From NCBI RefSeq assembly GCF_036884255.1, contig NZ_CP145605.1:6470617-6534616 (forward strand): a stretch of DNA of 64,000 nucleotides, written 5' to 3'. The notes under the pieces are model-generated. The model was not told where the DNA came from and made no database searches. It was given only the letters and a program-made list of their open reading frames with translations. Both the position numbers and the translations under genes were made by a program. Of the stretch, positions 26,939 through 36,482 are shown one piece after another; within the stretch, counting starts at the first letter, position 1, and each line of letters starts with the position of its first letter. Source of the stretch: Paenibacillus tundrae. GTDB taxonomy: Bacteria > Bacillota > Bacilli > Paenibacillales > Paenibacillaceae.

Positions 26939-27070
26939 TATAACATAAAAAGGGGGGCTACAAAATGTTCCCTATGCGAAGGGAATGACCCACCTTTTTC
27001 TGCTCTCCCACTGTTTAACATGGTACTGAGCGGCTCGGATTATCCCTGTGCCAGTAACGTTTTTAATTTC

Positions 27071-27496
27071 TTATTTTGCCTTCATGGATTCCTTAGCTAC
27101 AATGCCTTCACAATATTCTATGATCTGGCTACGACGGACAATGCCTATAAAGCGTTCCATATCATCGACGACAGGTACAAAGTTCTGAACCTTAGCCAGG
27201 TTAATAAGATCCTCCATATTGGCATTAATGGATACAGGCTTAATATCTAGGCGAAGTGGTACTTCCTTAAGGAGAAATTTTGAAGCGTTTTCAAATGTGA
27301 TCTTTCCCTCGGCATTCTTCATGTACCACAATAGATCACCCTCAGTGACCGTACCTATATATTTGCCTTCCTTATTCAAAATGGGCACCGCTGTGAAGCG
27401 ATGATACTCCATCCGTTCCAATGTTTGCCGCAGAGTAGAATCCGATGTTACACACGTAACCTCTTGCTTAGGCAGCAAAAAAAATGCGATGTTCAT
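27071..27496 (-). CDS. CBS-domain protein
   Basis: A 141-residue protein made of a tandem pair of CBS domains, which bind adenine nucleotides or c-di-AMP. The repeats start at 'VTCVTSDSTLRQTLERMEYHRFTAVPIL' and, after a 'GTVTEGDLLW' turn, at 'LRLDIKPVSINANMEDLINLAKVQNFVPVVDD' ending 'GIVRRSQIIEY'. The start is taken at 27496 (MNIAFFLLPK), as in related proteins, although the ribosome binding site is close. The position beside gdpP and the DUF2232 gene suggests, but does not prove, c-di-AMP sensing. Confidence 0.85.
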   Translation of the reverse strand: MNIAFFLLPKQEVTCVTSDSTLRQTLERMEYHRFTAVPILNKEGKYIGTVTEGDLLWYMKNAEGKITFENASKFLLKEVPLRLDIKPVSINANMEDLINLAKVQNFVPVVDDMERFIGIVRRSQIIEYCEGIVAKESMKAK

Positions 27497-27603
27497 ACCC
27501 TCACGTATCCCCCTCATGAATTTCGACTTACAACTAATCCTCAACCCATATTATACGTTTCAAAACGTAAGATGTTCCAAAAGGTCTCGTCGCTCTTCTG
27601 AAA

Positions 27604-27645
27604 AAGAAAAAAACAGCAGCCCGCAAATAAACGCCGTACTGCTGA
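27604..27645 (-). terminator. Terminator after the LCP gene
   Basis: Reading leftward, CAGCAGTACGGC and the GCGGGCTGCTG arm are followed by TTTTTTTC, 30 bases past the LCP stop. Confidence 0.85.
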
Positions 27646-27673
27646 TTATAATCAGGCCTCTGTATGGAATTCG

Positions 27674-28708
27674 TTACTCGATCTTCTGCCGGTCTGGTAT
27701 CATCAAGGCGCCGGCTGGGGTCGATTCATCCATCCAGTTGGTAATCAGCTCTTTGGCATATTGGACGTCTTTCTCATCCGCTTTACCATAGTAGATCCCG
27801 TCTTTGCGCATACCTTCACCTAGAATCGTGAAGCTAGAAATTTGTGGTTTCTCTTGTGTCAGCACCTGTTTCGCCAGATCAACGATAAAGGATGGACGCA
27901 TATCTGTCTGGAAGTTATCTCCCATAATCTCCAGTAGCTCTGGAATTTTAGAGATTGAATTGAGATTCAGCATCTCATTCGCCATCGAGTTCAGGAATAT
28001 CTGCTGCCGCTTGGTACGATTAAAGTCACTGTCCTCACGATATCGAACGTAGTACAGCGCTTCTTGACCGTCATAGATTGGTTTACCGCCTTCGATGGTG
28101 AATTGCACATGATCCGGATGTTTATTCACGATATCCTCTTCAATCGGCAGCTTCACCCCGCCAAGCGCGTCCACGACTCTTTTGATTCCATCAAAATTAA
28201 TGGTAGCATAATACCCTACATCTGCGTCTAAGAATTTCTCCACCGTATTGATGGACATATTCTCCCCTCCGAATGCGTAGGCATGCGCCAGTTTATCGTA
28301 ATCGTCTTCCCCATCCTTATTCGCATCGCGACCCACAATCTGCACATACGTGTCACGTGGGATCGAAACGAGAAGTACACGGGATTCCTTAGGACGAACA
28401 ACCGCATAGATGACCGTATCGGAACGGCCCCTTGTTTTCTCATACGCGCGTTTATCCGAACCGAGCAGAAGTACGGAAAATGGCTCTTTACGATACACAG
28501 TCGGATCTGGCGTATTATTGCCTTCCTGCGGAACATAAGAACGAGACAACTGATCTTCAACTGAATTTGCCAAAAAAAGATCAAATGCAGCAACAGCTAG
28601 CTGCTGACGGAATAAATACCCGCCAATCAACAAAACCACGAGCGAAACGAGAGTTATATATAGACCTTTTCTTCTTTTCTTCTTCTTTTCTTTAGTTCTT
28701 CTTGTCAT
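27674..28708 (-). CDS. LytR-CpsA-Psr (LCP) family wall polymer transferase
   Basis: A 344-residue membrane-anchored enzyme that transfers undecaprenyl-linked teichoic acids or related polymers to peptidoglycan. A very basic N-terminus (RRTKEKKKKRRKG) precedes one membrane helix (about 16-35). The LCP domain shows 'VLLLGSDKRAYEKTRGRSDTVIYAVV' with the conserved Asp and Arg, 'LVSIPRDTYVQI', and 'YYVRYREDSDFNRTKRQQIFL' with the pyrophosphate-binding arginines. Which polymer it handles is unknown. It has its own terminator and an AT-rich promoter region of about 270 bp. Confidence 0.92.
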   Translation of the reverse strand: MTRRTKEKKKKRRKGLYITLVSLVVLLIGGYLFRQQLAVAAFDLFLANSVEDQLSRSYVPQEGNNTPDPTVYRKEPFSVLLLGSDKRAYEKTRGRSDTVIYAVVRPKESRVLLVSIPRDTYVQIVGRDANKDGEDDYDKLAHAYAFGGENMSINTVEKFLDADVGYYATINFDGIKRVVDALGGVKLPIEEDIVNKHPDHVQFTIEGGKPIYDGQEALYYVRYREDSDFNRTKRQQIFLNSMANEMLNLNSISKIPELLEIMGDNFQTDMRPSFIVDLAKQVLTQEKPQISSFTILGEGMRKDGIYYGKADEKDVQYAKELITNWMDESTPAGALMIPDRQKIE

Positions 28709-28883
28709 CCGTCGATTCCTTCTTCACTATAAAAATGAATTGCCTACCTACCATTAAACGTGCCTAACGGCTTATGACTCGGTGTTCTCTAATGTTTTCT
28801 CTATATCATTCGAAAGCACCGCTAACGCTCGTTCTATTGTAAACATTGCTACATGAGTAAAAGTTACAATCCGGTTAAATTGA

Positions 28884-28927
28884 AAAGAACAGCTCCCGTA
28901 TATAAACCACATAAAGGAACTGTTCAG
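28884..28927 (-). terminator. Terminator after the MFS transporter gene
   Basis: Reading leftward, GAACAGTTCC and GGGAGCTGTTC form a stem around a 19-base loop, followed by TTTTC. Confidence 0.65.
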
Positions 28928-28975
28928 ATCATTAGATGTTATATTCAAAGTCAAAAAATTCAATCATAAACTTGC

Positions 28976-30553
28976 TTACGAGAGATCTACAGTACTCCCC
29001 TTTTCTCTATTGCGTAGAACCCCTGTAATCAATGCAGCTACCAGCGTTAGCACACTGAAAATAACTGCTGACCAGAACAAGCCGTTGTATCCTTGACCTG
29101 TCGTTACGTGGAGAGCCTGTAGTATCGTTTCCCGAATGCCAGGGTCAGGAATTTGTGATAACCCCTCCGTCAGACTTGAAACATCACTCCCTGATGCTCC
29201 CCCTGAGGTATATTGCTGAAGCATCTCAGGAGATACTTGTATTCCCTGATCAGCAAAACCATCCTGAATATTGGTTCCCAGGTTAGAGAACGAACGCGCC
29301 AGAAAACCTGCAAAGATCGTAGGAGCAATGGCCATCGCCATCTGGCGGAATAACGAGCTGGTTGCCACGGCAATCCCTTTATTGTTCTCACCTGCCTGTT
29401 CCGTCACAAGCACGTTAACTGGAGCACCTAGCATCATACCAAATCCGATACCTACAAGCGTACTCGCGATAACGAATTGCCAGATATGCTCAACCCATAA
29501 CGGGAATAACAGGAATCCAATCGCCGACAGAAGCCCTGCCACTGACAGCGTCCAGATTGGTCCTTTCTTATCCACCAAATAACCGCCGCCTCCTGCCCCA
29601 ATCCCTGAAGCTAGCGCGAGTGGAGTAAACCAATAACCTGAGGCGGTGTTAGATACACCCAGATACTGCTCTACGAAGCCAGGAATGAAGATGACCGAAG
29701 CTAGAATAGCGCCTGAGAAAAAGGCGATGAGCAGTGTCCAGCGGAAGGACGCAATGCCCAACAACTGTGTGGACACAACCGGTTCACGTCCTGATCCTTC
29801 GAGCCTTCTCTCAAGAAAGTAGAATACGATCAGCACAACTACACCCAACAAGAAAAACCCATAAAACATCGGTGAACCTACGCTTTGCAGCATATTTACA
29901 CCGTCCAAATTACTGAAGCTGTACATGAGACTGAGCACACCAAGGGTTAGAACAGCAATCCCACTCCAGTCCACTGCTGCACGATTCAATTCCTGTTCAT
30001 CCTGAATATAACGGATACCCGCAATGAATAGTAGGATTGCAATCGGTACATTGATGAGAAATAACCAGTGCCAGTTCCCTGTCATATCCAAAATAAAAGC
30101 ACCAATGTTTGGCCCTAGGATGGCAGCCACCCCATTCATACCGCCCAGCAAGCCCAATGCTGTACCTTGCCGCTCTGCTGGAAACTTACTAAGTACATAG
30201 GAGCTTGCAATGATGAAGATCCCTCCACCGCCCAAAGCCTGAATAACACGAGCAATGAGGAAGAACGTAAACGACGTACTTAATGCGACGAGTAAAGACC
30301 CGATGCCAAATAAAGCTACCTCAATAAGAAATAGTTTCTTACGACCATAGCGGTCTGAAAGTTTACCTGCAATAGGCACACTCACAGCAAGACCGAGAGT
30401 ATATAATGTAATCGTCCACGCACCCCAAGTTGGCGATACCCCAAATGAGGCATTCAACGTCGTTAGAGACGATGTGATGATCCCATTATCTAGTGCCGCC
30501 ATAAATACCCCGACTGCAAACAAAATTAACGGCCATTTCATTTGTTTCTGCAT
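28976..30553 (-). CDS. DHA2 family (EmrB/QacA-type) MFS efflux transporter
   Basis: A 525-residue protein with about 14 membrane helices, a proton-coupled exporter of drugs or other small molecules. It carries the MFS motif A 'GKLSDRYGRKK' after helix 2 (about residues 63-73), motif C-like 'GGMNGVAAILGPNIGAFI' and a large external loop near residues 420-475. Substrate cannot be deduced. It stands alone, flanked by its own terminator and a 324-bp AT-rich upstream gap that also holds the terminator of the S9 peptidase gene's neighbour region. No regulator gene adjoins it. Confidence 0.92.
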   Translation of the reverse strand: MQKQMKWPLILFAVGVFMAALDNGIITSSLTTLNASFGVSPTWGAWTITLYTLGLAVSVPIAGKLSDRYGRKKLFLIEVALFGIGSLLVALSTSFTFFLIARVIQALGGGGIFIIASSYVLSKFPAERQGTALGLLGGMNGVAAILGPNIGAFILDMTGNWHWLFLINVPIAILLFIAGIRYIQDEQELNRAAVDWSGIAVLTLGVLSLMYSFSNLDGVNMLQSVGSPMFYGFFLLGVVVLIVFYFLERRLEGSGREPVVSTQLLGIASFRWTLLIAFFSGAILASVIFIPGFVEQYLGVSNTASGYWFTPLALASGIGAGGGGYLVDKKGPIWTLSVAGLLSAIGFLLFPLWVEHIWQFVIASTLVGIGFGMMLGAPVNVLVTEQAGENNKGIAVATSSLFRQMAMAIAPTIFAGFLARSFSNLGTNIQDGFADQGIQVSPEMLQQYTSGGASGSDVSSLTEGLSQIPDPGIRETILQALHVTTGQGYNGLFWSAVIFSVLTLVAALITGVLRNREKGSTVDLS

Positions 30554-30744
30554 CTTGTGTTACCTCCCGATCACATATAATTTAGCGAGATAAACGGACT
30601 TTATTAAACGCACATAAACTGAACTGTTACATCTATATTAAACACTTAAGAACAATTATGACTCACTGGTCATTTTAAATCAAATCCATTTGTTATGTCA
30701 ATTTATAAATATATAATCGTATGTGAATATTACTCCGTATATAT

Positions 30745-30790
30745 AAAAAAATACCGCCCAACGATTCCGTAGAATCTGACGGCGGTACTC
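30745..30790 (-). terminator. Terminator-like hairpin between the S9 peptidase and MFS genes
   Basis: Reading leftward, GTACCGCCGTCAGATTC and GAATCGTTGGGCGGTA form an interrupted stem, then TTTTTTT. It lies about 90 bases after the stop of the S9 peptidase gene. Confidence 0.9.
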
Positions 30791-30877
30791 AAGTATTATA
30801 GTATTCATCTCTTTTTATGCCTATACAAGACTGCGATATTGAGTATTAATCTGATCTAGTTAATGACCTTGCCTGAA

Positions 30878-33292
30878 TTACTTCATCAGATGACGATTAA
30901 GGAATTTCTCAATCGCTCTGTACAGATCCAACTGGTTTTCTACATTGGCGAAGCCATGACCTTCATTTGTTTTTAACATATAAGGTACATCTACCCCGCG
31001 CTCGCGTAACGCTTCAACGATCTGGTCGGACTCAGCTTGTTTAACGCGTGGGTCATTCGCTCCTTGAACGACGAACAATGGTGCCTTCATCTGATCAATA
31101 TGGAACAAAGGTGAGATCGCCGTAAGCAGCTCCTTATCCTTCTCTGGGTCACCTACACGCTCATAGAACATGTTGCGCTCTGATTCCCAATATGGTGGCA
31201 GTGAATCCAGCAAAGTGAAGATGTTGGAAGGACCAACATAGCTGATGCCAGCAGCATATACGTCTGGAGTGAACGCCAGACCAGCCAAAGCAGCATATCC
31301 ACCATAAGAGGCACCGTAGATTGCTACTCGGTCTACATCAACAGTTCCTTCTTCGATCAACCAATTTACGCCGTCTGTAATGTCGTTCTGCATCGCTTTG
31401 CCCCACTGTTTATTGCCTGCATCCAGGAATTCCTTACCGTAACCTGTAGATCCACGGAAGTTTACCTGTAGCACAGCATAGCCACGACTAGCTAGGAATT
31501 GGATTTCAGGGTTATATCCCCATGAATCACGAGCCCAAGGTCCACCATGTGGTACAACGACAAGTGGCAACTGGGAAGCTTCGACTCCCTTAGGCAATGT
31601 CAGATATCCATAGATGGTCAAACCATCACGTGACTCGTACGAGATTGGTTTCATATCGGACATTTTGTCCTCATCAATCCATGGTGCAGCATCGGCCAAC
31701 TTATCCAGCTTGCCTGTTACCGAATCATAGAAGTAGTACGTGCCCATCGATTTATCACTGTAGGAAACGAATAATACTTGGCCTTCTTCACTGATGCTGG
31801 ACAGACTAATCTCTTTGCCTGGTACCTTAGCCTTGATGTCTTCCATCAGCTTTTTGAATTCAGCATCAAAAAATTCATAGTTTACTTTATCCGTTTCGTA
31901 GACAGCTGCAAGGATTGTACCTTTTGCTTTGGATGGTACAAAACTTGTAACATCTACGTCTTTGTTTTCAAAGATCGTTTTGGTTACTTGCTTGGTGCTA
32001 GGGCTATACTCAACAATTGCTGATTTGTCCCGATCCAAGTTAGAGATAGCATAGATATTTTTGTTATCGTACGTGAACATCACTGGCGCAAAAGTCTCTC
32101 CCAGCTTTGTTGTTAACAACGGCTCAAATGGCTTATCCTCGGATTCACGATACATCAATGAAGATACATTGCCATCACTGGATACAGCCACACGGATTTT
32201 GCCCTCATGGTCTGTGAGCCAGCCCGTAATATTACCTGGGTTCTCGGCTGCAAGAGTGGCCTCACCTGTATTGATATTGATGCGATATACATCAAAAATT
32301 TGAGGATCACGTTTATTCATTGCCACCAGAATTTCATCTGGTACACCTTCGAGTGGATCAATTAGAGTCGCTCTAGTGTTAGGGTATGGCGTGAGATCTT
32401 TATTGTTTTTGCCATCGATATCGGTTACATAGATGTGGTAGTTCTCATCTCCTGCAGCATCTTTGATGTAAAGCAGCTTATCATCGGTTGCCCATCCAAA
32501 TCCCATGATACTCCGTTCAGACTCACTCGTAACTCGAACAGACTTGTCCTGTCCATTCTCCTTAACCACGATATTCATACGGTTATTCCACGGCTCCAAG
32601 TAGGCCAGATGTTTACCATCTGGAGACATTTGGAATCCTGCCTGAGCAGGCTGTTTGAAGAAGTCCTCCAGCGGTGTAAGTCCCTCTGACTTCACATCCA
32701 GACCAAGTGCAAGATATAATGCGTTCGCGAATTCCCCATGAGTTACGGATTGTTTCGCATTAAATGCTGAACCTTCAATGATAAAATGTTGCTTGATCCG
32801 TACAGCATCTTCCACATGAACTGCTGGAATCTGCTTCATATCACTGTATACAACTTGAATGCCGTTGTCTTTTAATTCAAATGCCCGTGTGAACAACGAG
32901 GCCATCTGTGCCCGTGTCAGTGGTGCATCTGGAGCATAACCTTTCGCTTTCCCTTGGATTAGCCCACTCTGCTTCAGAGCATAAATTGCCGGTGCAGCCT
33001 CATCACTCGCTAATACGTCCGCAAAACCAGTAAGTGAAGCTGGTGCATCCAATTTAAGTACACGCTGTAAAATGACTGCTGCCTCTGCACGAGTAATCGG
33101 CGTGTTTGATTCAATTGTGCCATCTATGTATCCCAGTTGTTGTAGCGTTTGTGTTGCTTTTGAAGCGATCGTTTCTGCAACGGTTGCTGTAGGTTTAACA
33201 GCTTCCGCAGCTTGTACTGCAGGCTGAATCAAGGCAATAGACATTGCCATGGTTAGCGTTAATGCATATACCTTCTTGCTAATCGAGTTCAA
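30878..33292 (-). CDS. Surface S9 family peptidase with SLH domains
   Basis: An 804-residue exported peptidase. A signal peptide covers residues 1-29, then three S-layer homology repeats (about 30-205) that bind pyruvylated secondary wall polymer. A TolB-like beta-propeller covers about 220-540, and the C-terminal alpha/beta-hydrolase domain is prolyl-oligopeptidase-like. The triad is complete: Ser662 in 'GASYGGYA', Asp747 in 'GANDPRV' and His779 in 'EGHGFA'. Most S9 acylaminoacyl-peptidases are cytoplasmic or free; the SLH fusion ties this one to the cell surface. It lies next to an opp peptide importer, so it may supply short peptides; that link is inference. Confidence 0.92.
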   Translation of the reverse strand: MNSISKKVYALTLTMAMSIALIQPAVQAAEAVKPTATVAETIASKATQTLQQLGYIDGTIESNTPITRAEAAVILQRVLKLDAPASLTGFADVLASDEAAPAIYALKQSGLIQGKAKGYAPDAPLTRAQMASLFTRAFELKDNGIQVVYSDMKQIPAVHVEDAVRIKQHFIIEGSAFNAKQSVTHGEFANALYLALGLDVKSEGLTPLEDFFKQPAQAGFQMSPDGKHLAYLEPWNNRMNIVVKENGQDKSVRVTSESERSIMGFGWATDDKLLYIKDAAGDENYHIYVTDIDGKNNKDLTPYPNTRATLIDPLEGVPDEILVAMNKRDPQIFDVYRININTGEATLAAENPGNITGWLTDHEGKIRVAVSSDGNVSSLMYRESEDKPFEPLLTTKLGETFAPVMFTYDNKNIYAISNLDRDKSAIVEYSPSTKQVTKTIFENKDVDVTSFVPSKAKGTILAAVYETDKVNYEFFDAEFKKLMEDIKAKVPGKEISLSSISEEGQVLFVSYSDKSMGTYYFYDSVTGKLDKLADAAPWIDEDKMSDMKPISYESRDGLTIYGYLTLPKGVEASQLPLVVVPHGGPWARDSWGYNPEIQFLASRGYAVLQVNFRGSTGYGKEFLDAGNKQWGKAMQNDITDGVNWLIEEGTVDVDRVAIYGASYGGYAALAGLAFTPDVYAAGISYVGPSNIFTLLDSLPPYWESERNMFYERVGDPEKDKELLTAISPLFHIDQMKAPLFVVQGANDPRVKQAESDQIVEALRERGVDVPYMLKTNEGHGFANVENQLDLYRAIEKFLNRHLMK

Positions 33293-33371
33293 TTCGTTTC
33301 CCCCTTATAAGTGAAATTCATAATAATATGGTATATTTCGTAAACCATTTTACCATGGAAGAGCTTGTATT

Positions 33372-33414
33372 GGAAAGAACGCCCATCTAACACAGCCAGA
33401 ATGGCATGATGGAC
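33372..33414 (-). terminator. Possible terminator after the DacF-like gene
   Basis: Reading leftward, GTCCATC and GATGGGC enclose a GCCATTCTGGC hairpin, then GTTCTTT. It is 32 bases after the stop. Confidence 0.5.
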
Positions 33415-33445
33415 ATCCGAATTCCAGTTGCATCATTACGGTATA

Positions 33446-34336
33446 TTACTGCGATCCAGCAAACCCGTAGTTGAACAACTTCTTCGTTTCCACAAAGCGT
33501 CCTTCCCGGCTTTCGGAACCAAATACAACCGAGATCAATCGTTTACCATTGCGCTCCGTTGTTCCAACAAAGTGGTACCCTGTATCCTCGTCATATCCTG
33601 TCTTCAATCCATCATTGCCATCATAAGCATATGGGCCACCTAGAGCAGATAACATCCAATTCGTATTGCTCATATACATGCCTCGCTGATGAATGGACAC
33701 CTGCATCTGACTGGAGGTCTCTAAAATCTGTGGATAATTCGTAATGAGGTATCTTGCTAACTTACATGCATCTATAGCTGTCATCACGGTCTGCCCTTGA
33801 ATGGCTTCAGGGCGATTAGGACCCAGCAGCTTCTCGCTTAATCCCGTTGAATTCGTAAATACTGTCGTCTCTGATAACCCAATAGCCGTAGCTCTCTCAT
33901 TCATTGCAGACACAAAAGCTTGCTCTGAGCCGCTGATATGTTCAGCGAGTGCGACTGCCGCATCATTCGCAGAATAAACGGCTACAATCTGAAACAACTC
34001 ACGCACCGTGAACTGTTCCCCTTGCTTCAAGGCTAGATGACTTCCACCAACCGAGCTTGCATACAGGCTAACTGTAACCGGATCTTCCCAATGAATATCT
34101 CCGTTAGTAATTGCATCAAGTACAAGCAATTCTGTCATTAACTTGCTGACCCCTGCTGGAGCTGTTCCTTCCGAACCATTAAAGTCGAGTAAAATCTGCT
34201 CTGTTCTCATATCCATCAACACAGCAGATTCAGCCTTAATTCCCGGTTTGCCTACCAGCATGTCTGGTTTCACACCTAAATATATAATAATAAGCAGAGC
34301 TAACAGCATACCTGCACGTTTCCACCACTTTTTCAT
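33446..34336 (-). CDS. DacF-like S11 family protein with substituted catalytic serine
   Basis: A 296-residue penicillin-binding-protein-like D,D-carboxypeptidase family member with an N-terminal membrane helix or signal (about 10-22). Family enzymes trim the terminal D-Ala of peptidoglycan. The SxN motif (Ser122-Ala-Asn124 in 'VYSANDA') and KTG motif (Lys245-Thr-Gly in 'GLKTGYDE') are intact. The SxxK motif is not: where relatives have P-A-S-x-T-K, this protein has Pro60-Ala61-Gly62-Val63-Ser64-Lys65, so the nucleophile position is glycine. The DNA reads GCAGGGGTCAGCAAG there. It is short compared with usual 380-residue enzymes. A binding or regulatory role is possible. Assignment to family is firm, activity is doubtful. 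Confidence 0.88.
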   Translation of the reverse strand: MKKWWKRAGMLLALLIIIYLGVKPDMLVGKPGIKAESAVLMDMRTEQILLDFNGSEGTAPAGVSKLMTELLVLDAITNGDIHWEDPVTVSLYASSVGGSHLALKQGEQFTVRELFQIVAVYSANDAAVALAEHISGSEQAFVSAMNERATAIGLSETTVFTNSTGLSEKLLGPNRPEAIQGQTVMTAIDACKLARYLITNYPQILETSSQMQVSIHQRGMYMSNTNWMLSALGGPYAYDGNDGLKTGYDEDTGYHFVGTTERNGKRLISVVFGSESREGRFVETKKLFNYGFAGSQ

Positions 34337-34435
34337 TCCGAATTCACCTCTTACCTATATAGACGAAGTGAAGAGGCATTTTGTCTGCACTTTTTTGAAA
34401 AAAAGTTAAATTTTTTTTATTTTTTTGTCATTAAA

Positions 34436-34484
34436 TAAAAACATGGATTTCTACACCCATGCCAGAGTGTAAAAATCCATGTTT
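34436..34484 (-). terminator. Terminator after oppA
   Basis: Reading leftward, AAACATGGATTTTTACAC and GTGTAGAAATCCATGTTT form an 18-bp stem with one mismatch around a CTCTGGCATGG loop, then a short T run. It ends the opp operon. Confidence 0.9.
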
Positions 34485-34636
34485 AGATGATTCATTTTAT
34501 AACATCCTAGAAGAATGATTCATAGATTTAAGCACCGAGTGTTACGAAGGACCCCAATCCTTAATCGATGTTAAATCATTGTGAAAGTAACCTTTACTTC
34601 CAATCGTGGCACTTTAGATCATGCACAACTTTAGAA

Positions 34637-36463
34637 TTACTCAGCTACAACAGCTTTATCCGCATTAACAGCCAAATCATTCAAGTATACGCCAGTACCG
34701 TCACCAATTGCATAGTTCATTACACGTTTGTTAACAGGTACTACAACTGCACGATACAGTGTTGGGAATACAGGAGCTTCATCAACCATGTACTGCTGCC
34801 ATTCGTTGTAGATCTCTTTACGCTTGTCTACATCGAATGCTTCAGCGGATACACCTGCTGCTAGCAATCTGTCATTTTCTTCGCTAGAGAATCTAGAGAA
34901 GTTATACAGTGCATCGCGACCATACAATCCGGAAGGATCTACGTCAATACCAACGCCCCATGCTGCTTGATATACATCAATGTTAGGATCATCTTTACCT
35001 GTGTTACCTACACGGTCATAGAAGCTGTTGAACTCAACCATTTCAAGGTTTACTTTCAGACCGATTGCTGCCCAAGATTGAACATAGTAACGTGCCAGTG
35101 GTTCAGCTGTGTCGCCACCTGTCATAGATACGAAGTTAATTTCGAGTGGGGAACCGTCTGGATTCGTACGGAATTCACCATCCAATTTGTATCCAGCTTC
35201 GTCGAGCAATTTCTTCGCAGCTTCAGGGTCATAAGCAACACCTGGGTTGTTAGAATCGTGGAACTCAGGGTGAGATGGTGGAATCAGAGTTGTTGCGTTC
35301 CAACGCAAACCGTTATAGAAACGTTTACCAACTTGATCGTTATCTACAGCCATCCACATTGCTTTACGCAAGTTTTTGTCGCCCATTTTAGCATCTGCAT
35401 TGCTTACAACTTTACCATTGGCTTCATCCCAAGTACCCAGTTTGAAACCGATGTACGTGTAAGCACGATCGATCGTACCAAGGAATTCTACGTTAGACAT
35501 GTCTGCATTGTCTTTATATTGATCTGTCGGGAACGCATCTACGAGGTCTACGCCGCCAGATTTCAATTCTTGAACAACCGTTGTTGGGTTAATAACTTTC
35601 AAAGTCACTTTATCCAACTTCGGAGCTCCACGCCAGTAATCTTCGTTCTTCACATAAGTTACAGACTCACCTGGAGTAATGGTTTCAACTTTAAATGGAC
35701 CAAAACCAATTGGTGTTTCACGTACTTCTTTAGAAGAAGACATTTTAGCTACTTCCATATCACCGAAGATATGTTTAGCCAGTGGGTAAGTCCATACACC
35801 ACCTGTCAACAGGGAAGGCGTGGATTCTTTATACGTAATGCTGATTTGTTTGTCGCTCAGCACTTTAATACCAGAGATTGTATCAGCAGTACCTGCATGG
35901 AACTCGTCCATACCTACTACACTTGTGAAGTTAGAATCATAACGAGGACCATCATAGTCCTTGTTACCAATGACTTCATATGCAAACTGCAAATCTTCAG
36001 CTGTTACCGGCTTACCATCATGCCAGTTTACGTTATCACGAATCGTCAATGTGAACGTTTTGCCATCTTCGGATGTTTCATATGTTGCTGCACCATCATT
36101 GGTGTATACATAGTCTTTATCCCAATCTAGCAAACCTTCATCAAACCATCCAAGAACTTTGGAATCCGGGTTACCGGAATAGAAGTTAAAGTTTAATGTA
36201 CCTTCAAAAGCTGTATCAGAAACGAGACCATATGTGATTGATCCGCCTTCGATTGCTGTGCCTTCATTTGTCTTAACATTGTTGAAATCTTCAATGGAGT
36301 AAACGCCCTCTTCATTAGCAGGCTTTTCTTCCGTTTTCTCTTCCCCTTGGTTAGCCGTAGGTGCTGGAGTTGCTTCTTTCTCTGAGCTACATGCTGCAAG
36401 CACCAGTACGAAGACCAACATCATTGTGAAAAATATACCCCGTGAAAAAAATCCTTTTTTCAT
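34637..36463 (-). CDS. oppA: Oligopeptide-binding lipoprotein OppA
   Basis: A 608-residue substrate-binding protein of the importer. The lipobox LAAC puts lipidated Cys25 after a hydrophobic signal. The SBP family 5 fold is shown by 'FTLTIRDNVNWHDGKPVTAEDLQFAYEVI' and 'LRKAMWMAVDNDQV'. It delivers peptides to the membrane channel formed by OppB and OppC. The ATG at 36463 follows GGGAGGAAAGG, so the in-frame upstream extension to 36514 is not used. It is the last gene of the operon and closes with a strong terminator. The exact peptide size range is unknown. Confidence 0.93.
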   Translation of the reverse strand: MKKGFFSRGIFFTMMLVFVLVLAACSSEKEATPAPTANQGEEKTEEKPANEEGVYSIEDFNNVKTNEGTAIEGGSITYGLVSDTAFEGTLNFNFYSGNPDSKVLGWFDEGLLDWDKDYVYTNDGAATYETSEDGKTFTLTIRDNVNWHDGKPVTAEDLQFAYEVIGNKDYDGPRYDSNFTSVVGMDEFHAGTADTISGIKVLSDKQISITYKESTPSLLTGGVWTYPLAKHIFGDMEVAKMSSSKEVRETPIGFGPFKVETITPGESVTYVKNEDYWRGAPKLDKVTLKVINPTTVVQELKSGGVDLVDAFPTDQYKDNADMSNVEFLGTIDRAYTYIGFKLGTWDEANGKVVSNADAKMGDKNLRKAMWMAVDNDQVGKRFYNGLRWNATTLIPPSHPEFHDSNNPGVAYDPEAAKKLLDEAGYKLDGEFRTNPDGSPLEINFVSMTGGDTAEPLARYYVQSWAAIGLKVNLEMVEFNSFYDRVGNTGKDDPNIDVYQAAWGVGIDVDPSGLYGRDALYNFSRFSSEENDRLLAAGVSAEAFDVDKRKEIYNEWQQYMVDEAPVFPTLYRAVVVPVNKRVMNYAIGDGTGVYLNDLAVNADKAVVAE

Positions 36464-36482
36464 GAACCTTTCCTCCCTTTTT

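Noticed and set aside
28772..28963. 63-residue frame upstream of the LCP gene
   Set aside because: TTG start with no ribosome binding site and it covers the MFS terminator.
34967..36130. 387-residue frame on the plus strand
   Set aside because: It is antisense to oppA and has a Cys/Phe-rich composition with no recognisable fold.
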